Shown piece after piece: positions 1-6,932 of a DNA stretch of 26,347 nt. A program made the translations under genes and the position numbers. Positions within the stretch are counted from its first letter, which is position 1; the number at the start of each line of letters is the position of its first letter. The stretch is taken from contig CAYJLO010000041.1 of assembly GCA_964370835.1 (NCBI GenBank), positions 1 to 26,347 on the forward strand. The letters run 5' to 3'. The notes under the pieces were generated by a model. It was given only the letters and a program-made list of their open reading frames with translations. It was not told the origin of the DNA and searched no databases. The stretch is from CAYJAD01 sp964370835. GTDB lineage: Bacteria; Desulfobacterota; Desulfovibrionia; Desulfovibrionales; Desulfovibrionaceae.

Positions 1-28
1 ATCATAGTGAATAGCATAAGGAGTATGC

Positions 29-379
29 ATGTCTACTGAAATCCCACCTTGTCCACAATGCCAATGTGACTATACGTATCATGATGGTGCTGTTTTTGTT
101 TGTCCTGAATGTTCGCATGAATGGACAGAAAATGATGCCGCTCAAGCAAATACAGAAGGTTCCATAAAAGTTATGGACGCCCATGGTACGCCATTGCAAG
201 ATGGTGACTCTGTGGTTGTTATTAAAGATTTGAAGGTAAAAGGAGCCTCGCAACCTGTAAAGCAAGGCACTTTAGTGAAGAATATTCAATTGGTTGACGA
301 AGCAGGGCATAATATATCTTGTAAAATCACAGGATTTGGCGCCATGAATTTGAAATCAGAATTTGTGAAAAAAGCATAA
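29..379 (+). CDS. PhnA/YjdM-family zinc-ribbon protein
   Basis: This 116-aa protein matches the PhnA (YjdM) family in length and layout. An N-terminal zinc ribbon has two CXXC pairs, CPQC (C8, C11) and CPEC (C25, C28). A small beta-rich domain follows, with GDSVVVIKDLKVKG and the terminal ITGFGAMNLKSEFVKKA, both typical of the family. Despite the name 'alkylphosphonate utilization operon protein', the family's role is not settled and no phosphonate gene is nearby. I chose the ATG at 29 because TAAGGAG (17-23) lies 5 nt upstream; an ATG at 25 is out of frame. A hairpin with a T-run directly follows, so this is the end of a transcription unit. Family assignment is confident; function is unknown. 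Confidence 0.9.
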   Translation: MSTEIPPCPQCQCDYTYHDGAVFVCPECSHEWTENDAAQANTEGSIKVMDAHGTPLQDGDSVVVIKDLKVKGASQPVKQGTLVKNIQLVDEAGHNISCKITGFGAMNLKSEFVKKA

Positions 380-389
380 CATTACCACA

Positions 390-424
390 AGAAAAGCTTT
401 TCTTTAGAGAAAGGCTTTTTTTTG
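390..424 (+). terminator. Intrinsic terminator after the PhnA-like gene
   Basis: The arms 390-403 and 408-421 form a 14-bp stem with one G-U-type mismatch around a TTAG loop, and run into a tract of nine T (416-424). It starts 11 nt after the PhnA stop codon. Confidence 0.8.
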
Positions 425-504
425 TGAAAAACTTAAAGTAAAACTTTATATTAATATAAGGCTTTTATTTAAGTGTGCTGATGGAAAATGTATAGGGAAT
501 TCTT

Positions 505-936
505 ATGAAATATAAACTTTCCTTAGTCAGTATGGTTTTAGCTTTGTGCATGCATGTAAATTCTATTGCAGTCATGGCGGCAACACAAATTCCTTTGAGT
601 TTGCATAACTATACTTCGGGCGATGTTTCTTTAGCTGTACGTTATTATGATACGGAAGAATCCGCATGGCTTACTTTCGGTTGGCTTACTATTCCTGCTT
701 ACACAAGTATACGCAAAGAACTTTCCACAGTTATTTCGCATATTTATTTTTACGCCGTTAATACCAATGGTAAAGTGTATGAAGGAGCAGAGCACAGAAG
801 CCAAGACAAAAAGTTTTTGGTTTCAAATGCTTCTTTTATCATGATGGATGGGGAAAAGCCTTTGGAAGGTGATATTTCCATGCGTTATTTTAGATATAAA
901 AAAGCGCAGAAAGGAAGCTTTGAGTTTAAATTTTAG
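505..936 (+). CDS. Small exported protein, DUF1036-like
   Basis: This 143-aa protein starts with a clear Sec signal peptide: MKYK, a hydrophobic core, and likely cleavage after AVMAA near residue 26. The mature part is a single beta-rich domain. The stretch LSLHNYTSGDVSLAVRYYD, the FGWLTIPAYTS segment and IYFYAVNTNGKVYEG resemble DUF1036 proteins, which carry a GW...I.PG core. Function is unknown, and location is probably periplasmic. It has its own leader region and sits between two hairpins, so it is probably transcribed alone. The ATG at 505 is the only start that keeps the signal peptide; the upstream AGGGAA (493-498) is a modest ribosome binding site. The DUF1036 match is by eye; the export signal is the firmer part. 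Confidence 0.75.
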   Translation: MKYKLSLVSMVLALCMHVNSIAVMAATQIPLSLHNYTSGDVSLAVRYYDTEESAWLTFGWLTIPAYTSIRKELSTVISHIYFYAVNTNGKVYEGAEHRSQDKKFLVSNASFIMMDGEKPLEGDISMRYFRYKKAQKGSFEFKF

Positions 937-938
937 TA

Positions 939-969
939 AGATCGGCCTTAATTATTTTAAGGCCGATCT
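939..969. terminator. Perfect 13-bp inverted repeat between convergent genes
   Basis: Arms 939-951 (AGATCGGCCTTAA) and 957-969 are perfectly complementary around a 5-nt loop. The repeat starts 2 nt after the DUF1036-like stop and ends 25 nt before the stop of the convergent alcohol dehydrogenase gene, so it can serve both strands. T-tracts are weak on both sides. Confidence 0.7.
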
Positions 970-994
970 AGTCCTTCCTTAAGCAGATATTTTA

Positions 995-2161
995 TTAAAA
1001 ATCTACCTTTTCACCGTAATAGGCGCATTTGAAAAGCTTGGCCATGGTGGCGGCATCAATGCTTCTGGGGTTGGTACCTGTGCAAGGATCGCCTACGGTG
1101 GCTACGGCAATGTCGTCTAGTTGTGCCAAGAAGGATTTTTCATCCACGCCAAACTCTTGCAGAGTTTTGGGCATATTCATTTTTTCTTTCATTTCAATGA
1201 TTTTGGCAATAAGTGCATCTACGAGTTCTTCAGTGGTGGAACCATTAAGGCCAAGGTATTTAGCTATACGTGCATAACGTTCGCCTGCTTCTTGTGCATT
1301 ATATTTAATGGCAAAAGGAAGATATATGGCGTTAGCGCAACCGTGAGGAATGTCAAAGATTCTGCCTGTTTTATGTGCCATGGAGTGTACAATACCCAAG
1401 ATGGCATTGGAGAAAGACATACCGGCCATACACTGGGCAATGTGCATTTCTTTTCTGGCTTCTTCTTGGCCATTGTAAGAGTCAACAACGTTGTTCACAA
1501 TCATTTCAATGGAGCTAACAGCCAAGGAATCGGTAATGGGATTAGCCATGACGGAAACATAAGCTTCTAAAGAGTGGGTGATGGCATCCATACCGGTATT
1601 GGCAACTAAAAGCGGAGAAAGGCTTTTTACTAAATTGGTGTCCACAATGGCCACGTCTGGAGTAATATTAAAGTCTGCAATGGGATATTTAGTACCGGTT
1701 TTTTCATCGGTAATGATGGAGAATGCAGTCACCTCTGTACCAGTACCACTGGTGGTTGTGATGGCCACAAAAGAGGCTTTTTTACGCAATGTAGGTAAGT
1801 TGAAGGGTTTGGCTGCTTCTTCAAAAGTGAATTCAGGATTTTCGTAGAAAATCCACATGGCTTTGGCCGCGTCAATGGGAGAGCCACCACCAATGCCTAT
1901 GATGAGATCTGGTTGATATTCATTCATGGCAGCTACACCGCGCATGACGGTGGCAACGCTTGGGTCTGCTTCAATACCGCAAAAGATGGTGCTATCTATT
2001 TGAGCTTCTTTCAGGTACGCTTGTACTAAACCTGTGGTACCGTCTTGAATCATTCTCTCAGAACCAATAACGAGGATGGCTTTTTTTCCTGTAAGGTTTT
2101 TCAATTGCTCTAAAGCATTTTCGCCAAAGTATACATCTCTTGGAATGGTAAATCTTTTCAT
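995..2161 (-). CDS. Iron-containing alcohol dehydrogenase
   Basis: A 388-aa group III (iron-dependent) NAD(P)-linked alcohol dehydrogenase that interconverts an alcohol and an aldehyde in the cytoplasm. The dinucleotide-binding signature GGGSPIDAAKAM is at 91-102. The four metal ligands align with those of FucO as D192, H196, H259 and H273, in DAITHSLEAY and GIVHSMAHKTGRIFDIPHG. The C-terminal DPCTGTNPR motif is also typical, and length fits the family (about 380-390). The frame is open to 2374, but the extra 71 residues are low-complexity translated spacer. The ATG at 2161 has AGAGGA 7 nt upstream and begins where family homology begins (MKRFTIPRDVYFG). The specific substrate cannot be told from sequence; ethanol, butanol and 1,3-propanediol enzymes all look alike. 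The upstream HxlR regulator on the same strand may control it. Confidence 0.93.
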   Translation of the reverse strand: MKRFTIPRDVYFGENALEQLKNLTGKKAILVIGSERMIQDGTTGLVQAYLKEAQIDSTIFCGIEADPSVATVMRGVAAMNEYQPDLIIGIGGGSPIDAAKAMWIFYENPEFTFEEAAKPFNLPTLRKKASFVAITTTSGTGTEVTAFSIITDEKTGTKYPIADFNITPDVAIVDTNLVKSLSPLLVANTGMDAITHSLEAYVSVMANPITDSLAVSSIEMIVNNVVDSYNGQEEARKEMHIAQCMAGMSFSNAILGIVHSMAHKTGRIFDIPHGCANAIYLPFAIKYNAQEAGERYARIAKYLGLNGSTTEELVDALIAKIIEMKEKMNMPKTLQEFGVDEKSFLAQLDDIAVATVGDPCTGTNPRSIDAATMAKLFKCAYYGEKVDF

Positions 2162-2272
2162 TATAAGTCCTCTTTGTAAAAAATAACGCTCAGCGTTTGA
2201 TGCTATATAGGCATAAAAATGCAAGCGCACAAGAAGGCACCTTATTGTTTGGTAAAAACAAAAAGGTAGGAA

Positions 2273-2290
2273 AGGCACTTTTTGGTGCCT
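2273..2290. terminator. Small hairpin between hxlR-type gene and alcohol dehydrogenase
   Basis: AGGCAC (2273-2278) and GTGCCT (2285-2290) form a 6-bp stem with a 6-nt T-rich loop, 48 nt after the regulator's stop codon. On the minus strand it is followed by TTCC and, further on, CTTTTTG. It could be a weak terminator that partly separates the regulator from the dehydrogenase gene. Confidence 0.35.
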
Positions 2291-2337
2291 AGTGAATGTG
2301 TGGTAATTTAGAGAGTTGCGATACGTGAAGTATGGTT

Positions 2338-2688
2338 TTAGCGAGTGTAAGATTGTATAACTTTTTTTCCCCATTGATTTAAATTCTCTAAAATAGGAAT
2401 AACGTCCTGAGCCAGCGGCGTTAGAGAATATTCAACCGTGGGCGGTGTGGATGGATAAACAGTGCGCGTTACCAATTTATTATCTTCAAGTTTACGCAGT
2501 TGCTGAGTAAGCATCTTTTGTGTAATGCCTGGAATTATTTTAAAAAATTCATTAAAGCGAATTTTTTCTGCAAGATAAAGATTCCAGATAATGGTAGATT
2601 TCCATTTTCCAGAAATAACTTCAAGCGCTACTTCCATTTCATTGGTAAAATTACTGCAACTAATTTTATTTTCGCGATCTTCTGGCAA
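2338..2688 (-). CDS. HxlR-family winged-helix transcriptional regulator
   Basis: The HxlR core is clear: ISGKWKSTIIWNL, then IRFNEFFKIIPGITQKMLT, QLRKLEDNKLVTR and PPTVEYSLTPLAQ. These proteins bind DNA as dimers, and several sense quinones, aldehydes or disulfide stress through an N-terminal cysteine. Here Cys11 (KISCSNF) sits in that position. The frame is open to 2835, but the first 49 codons read as spacer. I place the start at a TTG (2686-2688), since AAGGAG lies 6-7 nt upstream and the resulting 116 aa is a normal family length. It lies 176 nt upstream of the alcohol dehydrogenase gene on the same strand, so it may regulate that gene and itself (inference). Confidence 0.88.
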   Translation of the reverse strand: MPEDRENKISCSNFTNEMEVALEVISGKWKSTIIWNLYLAEKIRFNEFFKIIPGITQKMLTQQLRKLEDNKLVTRTVYPSTPPTVEYSLTPLAQDVIPILENLNQWGKKVIQSYTR

Positions 2689-2941
2689 AGTTGTCTCCTT
2701 GGTGACTGTTTGTATAATAAAATAATGGCAAGAATGATATACATAAGGTAAAGCGTTGAGAGAAGCAATACCTGTAAAGTTTTGTAAATATATCACACTG
2801 TAATGGTGCAGTAACTGGCATAGAGAAGCATTCACCTTTATTGCGATGCTACTTATATTTTATGCATTAATTTGAAATTGGAAAAGGGGTACTAGACTCC
2901 TTCTCCTCCTTTAATGCTTACCTACCCATTAAAAAATTAAT

Positions 2942-3448
2942 TTATACGTTTTCAAAGGCTACTCTGGTTGATATGGCGTGCAATGCAATATTATGGAGCA
3001 ATTCATCCACAGTTGTGGTACATTCTGGGATAATGCTCACGGTGTATTTTTCTGCTTGCTTTGAAAGTGCAGTATGAGTCACGCAATTTTGTGTCATCAT
3101 ACCGCAAATTATAATTTTTTCCACTGCAAGTTCGGTAAGTATTGCATCGAGATTGGTTTGATAAAAAGCGTCGGCAAAGTGCTTTGTAACGATTTTAGCT
3201 TGAGGAGCATGCGCCAATATATCTTTTTGAATCTTTGCTCCTTCTGTGTCTTCATTAAAGAAGGGTGCAAGTCCACCTGCTTCTTTTGGTACAATATGCT
3301 CTATAAGCACGATGGGTATATTTTTTTCATGAGCTTTTTTTATAGCAATCTTTATTTTCTCTAAAACCTGTTCTGCATTCCATAAAGGATATTTACCGCC
3401 CATGAAATAATCATTTTGTACGTCAATAATGAGTAAAGCTTCTTTCAT
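2942..3448 (-). CDS. Isochorismatase-family cysteine hydrolase
   Basis: A 168-aa single-domain alpha/beta cysteine hydrolase of the isochorismatase/nicotinamidase superfamily. The catalytic triad is visible: D9 in LLIIDVQNDYF, K89 in VTKHFADAF and C122 in MMTQNCVTHTA. Size and triad fit the small stand-alone members, which hydrolyse amides or vinyl ethers. The substrate cannot be deduced, because the motifs that mark pyrazinamidases (metal-binding DXHXXXH) are not present. An in-frame GTG at 3454 is possible, but the AAGGAA site would then abut the start codon; the ATG at 3448 has it about 8 nt upstream. It follows cooC by 96 nt on the same strand and probably has its own promoter. Confidence 0.88.
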   Translation of the reverse strand: MKEALLIIDVQNDYFMGGKYPLWNAEQVLEKIKIAIKKAHEKNIPIVLIEHIVPKEAGGLAPFFNEDTEGAKIQKDILAHAPQAKIVTKHFADAFYQTNLDAILTELAVEKIIICGMMTQNCVTHTALSKQAEKYTVSIIPECTTTVDELLHNIALHAISTRVAFENV

Positions 3449-3544
3449 TTTCACTTTCCTTAGTTATATTTTGTTGTGAAGTAAAATAATAATAAATGTG
3501 TATTTGCAGTATCATAAAGATATTTCAGCAAAGTGAATTCATAT

Positions 3545-4327
3545 CTATGATTCACACATGTGTTTATATAATGTATGAAAAAAGGCATGAATACTTACTT
3601 CATCTTCTATCAAATTAATAACACTTGGCGAATATAACTGTCTTTTTTTAAGCGCAGTTAAACGTGGCATGGCGAGACAAATTTCAGGTAGTCCGTCAAG
3701 ATGTGGTAAATCTTGACATAAAGTTGTTTCGGCTTGGTTTAGAATAAGAATTTGCTTATGTAGGCCTAGTTCTTTAGCCATAGTGCCCACTTGTGCTGCT
3801 GTTTCCAATGCGCGTATGCTTGGTTCTGAAATTACAAGTAAGTAATCCACATGCGCCACAGTACCACGACCTAAATGCTCAACCCCAGCTTCCATATCAA
3901 CTAAAACCCATTCGTTTCGCTCAAGCACCAAATGCGCTAAAAGAGCCTTAAGTAAGGCATTACCTGCACAAGCACAGCCAGCCCCAGCTTGTACGCCGCC
4001 CATGACTAAGAGACGCTTTTCGGCAGCGTCTTTGAGGTGTTCCACGGGTAAAGCCACGGATAAGCTTTGAGGGAGGTCGCTCACATTGGGGTTTAAATCC
4101 ATCACACCAGATTGCGCTGGATAAATTCGTTCAGCAAGTAAGGCTTCGCGCTCCATAAGTGGTTCTGGAATTTGGTCAGAAGTGAGGCCTGAGGCTTGCC
4201 CTAGACATTGCGCCGTATCGGCATCAACTAACCACACCGATTCTCCTTTGGCAGCAAGATAATCTGCCAATAAAGCAACTATTGTTGTCTTGCCTACGCC
4301 ACCTTTTCCAGCCACTGCAATTTTCAT
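3545..4327 (-). CDS. cooC: CooC-type nickel-insertion ATPase for CO dehydrogenase
   Basis: A 260-aa MinD/SIMIBI-class P-loop ATPase. The deviant Walker A GKGGVGKTT (residues 7-15, signature Lys8) opens the protein. A CXC motif (C118, C120 in GAGCACAG) lies where CooC1 binds the metal at its dimer interface, and VLVDMEAGVEHLGRG supplies the switch II region. CooC uses ATP to help load nickel into the C-cluster of CooS. It is the second gene of a cooS-cooC unit, 67 nt after cooS, which secures the assignment over other CooC-like ATPases. The ribosome binding site is poor (ACGG about 11 nt upstream) and a hairpin lies in the gap, so CooC is probably made at lower level than CooS (inference). Confidence 0.93.
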   Translation of the reverse strand: MKIAVAGKGGVGKTTIVALLADYLAAKGESVWLVDADTAQCLGQASGLTSDQIPEPLMEREALLAERIYPAQSGVMDLNPNVSDLPQSLSVALPVEHLKDAAEKRLLVMGGVQAGAGCACAGNALLKALLAHLVLERNEWVLVDMEAGVEHLGRGTVAHVDYLLVISEPSIRALETAAQVGTMAKELGLHKQILILNQAETTLCQDLPHLDGLPEICLAMPRLTALKKRQLYSPSVINLIEDEVSIHAFFHTLYKHMCES

Positions 4328-4354
4328 ATATTTTACCGTTTGTGTTAAAAATAC

Positions 4355-4384
4355 GGGATTTAGAAGTATTATCCTCCAAATCCC
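4355..4384 (-). promoter_or_regulatory. Intercistronic hairpin between cooS and cooC
   Basis: Read on the minus strand, GGGATTT (4384-4378) pairs perfectly with AAATCCC (4361-4355) across a 16-nt loop, followed by GTATTTTT. It starts 10 nt after the cooS stop. It may attenuate transcription into cooC or protect the 3' end of cooS mRNA. The stem is only 7 bp. Confidence 0.5.
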
Positions 4385-4394
4385 ATTGTTGTAA

Positions 4395-6290
4395 TTACGC
4401 TTGTAGACCTAAGGCCACGCGTTTTTGAATAATACGCTTATCAATAAGTTCTGCAGCTTTAATGGGGTCTGCTTCCACGGCAAAGGTGGCACCAACCAAA
4501 TCTTCAAGACCGTTTACAGCAAGATCTGTCACTTTTGCCGATCCAAGAATATTGGGCGGCAAGCCAAGGTGTGTGTAAATACCACTAGATACGGCATAAA
4601 GACCAATGGCAGCGGCTTTTTCTGAATACCACTCAGGGGCTGATGCGGCCACTGGTAAGTCAGAAATATCCACACCTAAAGCATTGGCTAGCAAAGCACA
4701 AAGATGAATAATTCTAGCATTATCCACACAGCTCCCCATGTGTAGTACCGGAGGGATTCCAAGGGCATTACATACAGCCTTCAGCCCATCTCCTGCTTGC
4801 TCAGCACTTTGCGGTAAAAGTAAGCCAGCCTTACCCACAGCCCCTGTAACACAACCTGTTACAAGTACTAAGATATCCTTCTTAATAAGCTCTTTAATAA
4901 GAGCCACATTGGCAGAGTCTTGCTTAACTTTTGGGTTATTACAACCAACCACAGCCACAGCCCCTCTCACGCTACCGGCTTTAATGGCGTCAATAAGTGG
5001 TGCTGCTGTGCCTCCAAGGGCTTCGATGATGGCTTCATTGGAAAAACCAGTCATAAGTTCCACTGGCCCCACAGGAATTTCCACACGATTTTTATCGCGT
5101 TCTACATAGGCATCGATGGCCATTTGTACTATCTTTTCAGCTTCTTCACGCCCATTGTGCGGGTGAATAGTAAAGTGTGTTGCGCCAGTAAAACGTGCTT
5201 TTTCAGCCGTATCAATAAATCGTGTATGATAGCAGCCCGCCACTTGCACAAGACTTGGCATAATACATTGATAGTCAACAACAATAGCTTCAACAGCCCC
5301 GGTAACAATGGCAAGCTCGGTCATAAGATGATTACCAGCAAGCGGAATGCCTTGACGCATGAGCACTTCATTGCCTGTACAGCAAAGGCCTGCCACGGTA
5401 ATTCCCTGTGCTCCATGGGCTTTAGCCTTTTCAATCATTTTAGGATCACGTGCTGCGGCAAGAATCATTTCTGAGACCACAGGGTTATGGCCATGCACTA
5501 AAATATTAACCGTTTCTTCCTTAATAACACCAAGATTGACAGTGGACATGCGAGGTTTTGGTACTCCAAACATAATGTCACACAATTCTGTGGCAATCAT
5601 GGAACCGGCCCATCCGTCTGCTAAAGAACACCTTGCGGCATGTAGCAATGTATTGGGGGCGTCATTATCACAACCCATATGGGTTCTGTGCATCATTTCT
5701 GCTATTTCTCTGTCAATACCTCTAGGGGTAATACCTAATTTTTCCCAAATTAGGCGGCGTTTTTCAGGTACACGAGTGATAAAGCTAATGGATTTTCTTC
5801 TGCTACCAAAGTCAGAATAAAATACATCGACTAGTTCTTTAGCAATATCATTAAGCGACCTATTTTCTGTGTCAATGCCCACTTCATTGGCCACTTGTAG
5901 TAATTTTTTTTCTTCTTTTATGGTATAGTGCTTAGTATGTCCTTCCACCACTGCTTCAAAAGCTTCAAGTACATCACGACCATGATCAGAATGTCCTGCA
6001 GAACCACCAGCCACAAAACGCCCAAAGTTGCGCGCCACGATAACATCGGCATCTGCACCACACACCCCGCGCGATAGCTTGCCGCCTGGGGTAGCTTTGG
6101 CACTAATACGACAGGGGCCCATAATACAGTTTTTACAGGTGGTTCCAAGTTCACAGAAGGTACAATGGGGCGTTTGTTGGGCTAGCCTATCCCAAGCAGT
6201 TTCCACACCGTCTGCTTTGGCTTTTATAAGCATTTTTTGGGCATCTTCCCAAATAGACATATCTTCAATTTGCATTTCTTTCTTACTCAT
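4395..6290 (-). CDS. cooS: Anaerobic Ni-Fe carbon monoxide dehydrogenase catalytic subunit
   Basis: This 631-aa protein is a full-length CooS, which oxidises CO to CO2 in the cytoplasm as a homodimer. All expected ligands are visible. The D-cluster pair is C43 and C46; B-cluster cysteines are C52, C55, C60 and C77. C-cluster ligands are the His of LVHGHNP and the Cys residues of GLCCTGNE, YQCIMPS, VGCNNPK, VTGCVTGAVG and MGSCVDN. The D-cluster spacing is CX2C rather than the CX7C of Carboxydothermus CODH-II; this matches the Desulfovibrio type reported to carry a [2Fe-2S] D-cluster. The start has AGGGGGA 4 nt upstream. cooC follows. No cooF, cooA, hydrogenase or acetyl-CoA synthase gene is near, so the electron acceptor is not shown here. 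Confidence 0.97.
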   Translation of the reverse strand: MSKKEMQIEDMSIWEDAQKMLIKAKADGVETAWDRLAQQTPHCTFCELGTTCKNCIMGPCRISAKATPGGKLSRGVCGADADVIVARNFGRFVAGGSAGHSDHGRDVLEAFEAVVEGHTKHYTIKEEKKLLQVANEVGIDTENRSLNDIAKELVDVFYSDFGSRRKSISFITRVPEKRRLIWEKLGITPRGIDREIAEMMHRTHMGCDNDAPNTLLHAARCSLADGWAGSMIATELCDIMFGVPKPRMSTVNLGVIKEETVNILVHGHNPVVSEMILAAARDPKMIEKAKAHGAQGITVAGLCCTGNEVLMRQGIPLAGNHLMTELAIVTGAVEAIVVDYQCIMPSLVQVAGCYHTRFIDTAEKARFTGATHFTIHPHNGREEAEKIVQMAIDAYVERDKNRVEIPVGPVELMTGFSNEAIIEALGGTAAPLIDAIKAGSVRGAVAVVGCNNPKVKQDSANVALIKELIKKDILVLVTGCVTGAVGKAGLLLPQSAEQAGDGLKAVCNALGIPPVLHMGSCVDNARIIHLCALLANALGVDISDLPVAASAPEWYSEKAAAIGLYAVSSGIYTHLGLPPNILGSAKVTDLAVNGLEDLVGATFAVEADPIKAAELIDKRIIQKRVALGLQA

Positions 6291-6347
6291 GTTTCCCCCT
6301 TAAACTTACTTAATAATTTTATTAAATAAAAAAGTATATAAAATAAA

Positions 6348-6376
6348 AATGTAAATTGGTATGAATTAAAAGTCAA
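6348..6376 (-). promoter_or_regulatory. Candidate sigma70 promoter for cooS-cooC
   Basis: On the minus strand TTGACT (6376-6371) and TACATT (6353-6348) are separated by exactly 17 nt, matching 5/6 and 4/6 of the consensus. Transcription would start near 6341 and give a leader of about 50 nt before the cooS ATG. I see no CooA-type TGTCG-N8-CGACA box. Confidence 0.6.
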
Positions 6377-6410
6377 GGAATGCGGCAAAAAGTGGCGTGT
6401 TATGCTTTTG

Positions 6411-6422
6411 TGTTTATAAACA
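6411..6422. promoter_or_regulatory. Perfect 12-bp palindrome upstream of the cooS promoter
   Basis: TGTTTATAAACA is self-complementary and lies about 35 bp upstream of the candidate -35 box of cooS. Its wider context (TTGTG...CAACA) faintly recalls a Rex/NADH-sensing site, but it is not a clean match. It could be an activator or repressor site. Confidence 0.35.
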
Positions 6423-6446
6423 ACACATGGTTTTTTCTGTATTCAT

Positions 6447-6470
6447 CGTAAAATGTACTATAAAAAATAT
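6447..6470. repeat. Att-like repeat, left copy (matches right end of window)
   Basis: These 24 bases, CGTAAAATGTACT followed by an A/T-rich tail, match 26305-26328 with one mismatch in the same orientation. A shorter, more diverged relative lies at 11854-11868. The right copy sits just upstream of an integrase fragment, so this is probably the trace of an integrase recognition or attachment site. Upstream of this copy I do not find the longer GCATTATT...GAGG part shared by the other two. Confidence 0.45.
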
Positions 6471-6629
6471 CTATGATTTTTTTACTGTAGTTTAAGATGA
6501 TACATTTGCTGTGAATGTCGTGGGGAAAGGGAAAAGTTTTGAGCTGTTCATTGTGCGGCATCAAAAGGAAGCAAGATATTGATAACAGTATACAAACCAA
6601 TTAAATACCTAACGTGAGGAGTTTTATCA

Positions 6630-6785
6630 ATGTCAATATCTCTAGTAAAAAATATATTGACAAGAGCAATTTTCACATCTAAGTGTGAATTACGTACTTA
6701 CGTGTGGGCCGTGATGCTCCTTAGGTTTACTAGTTGCACTTTTTGTAGTGTAACTTGCGGGCAACAAAAAACTCTTTGTGCCTGA
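6630..6785 (+). CDS. Possible 51-aa small protein, unrecognised
   Basis: An ATG at 6630 with GAGGAG (6616-6621) 8 nt upstream opens a frame of 51 codons ending in TGA. The product starts MSISLVKNILTRA and is Cys-rich near the end (TSCTFCSVTCGQQKTLC), with a weakly hydrophobic middle. No family is recognised. The good ribosome binding site is the only support; it overlaps a TTGACA box and several inverted repeats, so it may be chance or a leader peptide. Confidence 0.2.
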   Translation: MSISLVKNILTRAIFTSKCELRTYVWAVMLLRFTSCTFCSVTCGQQKTLCA

Positions 6786-6801
6786 GGATTTTTTCCTCGT
6801 T

Positions 6802-6822
6802 ATGTGATATTACATGTCACAT
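6802..6822. promoter_or_regulatory. CRP/FNR-like imperfect palindrome upstream of the adhesin
   Basis: TGTGA (6803-6807) and TCACA (6817-6821) are inverted repeats separated by 9 nt. The half-sites equal the CRP half-site, but standard CRP spacing is 6 nt, so the regulator may be another CRP-family protein or none. Confidence 0.25.
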
Positions 6823-6932
6823 GCCTTATATCTCCAAATATTTAACGACATATGAGATGTCTTTGTTTTTTTGCGTCTAAGCATGTTTTTTTGCGTGCTT
6901 AAAACAAAGGTATTTTTAAAAAGGATTTAGTC

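Larger units (their letters stand above)
6471..6932. other. Gene-poor leader region before the adhesin
   Basis: Apart from a doubtful 51-codon frame, this stretch holds small inverted repeats rather than genes: TTCACA/TGTGAA (6672-6689), GAGGA/TCCTC (6784-6799), an ACATGT-centred palindrome (6802-6822), GACAT/ATGTC (6849-6863) and AAGCA/TGCTT just before the ribosome binding site. A perfect TTGACA at 6657-6662 has no good -10 partner. It looks like a long structured 5' leader or a regulatory region for the adhesin. No known riboswitch core was recognised. Confidence 0.4.

Noticed and set aside
2162..2374. N-terminal 71-residue extension of the alcohol dehydrogenase
   Set aside because: It has no family similarity, reads through spacer with a hairpin, and a good ribosome binding site precedes the ATG at 2161.
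2689..2835. 49-residue extension of the HxlR-type regulator to an ATG at 2835
   Set aside because: The sequence is unlike HxlR proteins, and the TTG at 2688 has an AAGGAG site and gives the usual length.
2911..2932. TTAATG/CATTAA hairpin after the isochorismatase-family gene
   Set aside because: The stem is 6 bp of mostly A/T with no T-run after it on the coding strand; it is too weak to call a terminator.
6390..6407. Possible sigma54 promoter (TGGC...TGC)
   Set aside because: The distance between GG and GC is one base short of the -24/-12 consensus.
6400..6600. 66-codon minus-strand reading frame upstream of cooS
   Set aside because: It has no ribosome binding site, overlaps the att-like repeat and the palindrome, and encodes no recognisable protein.
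6690..6785. Possible c-di-GMP (GEMM) riboswitch upstream of the adhesin
   Set aside because: The conserved GEMM core sequences are not present; only simple hairpins are seen.
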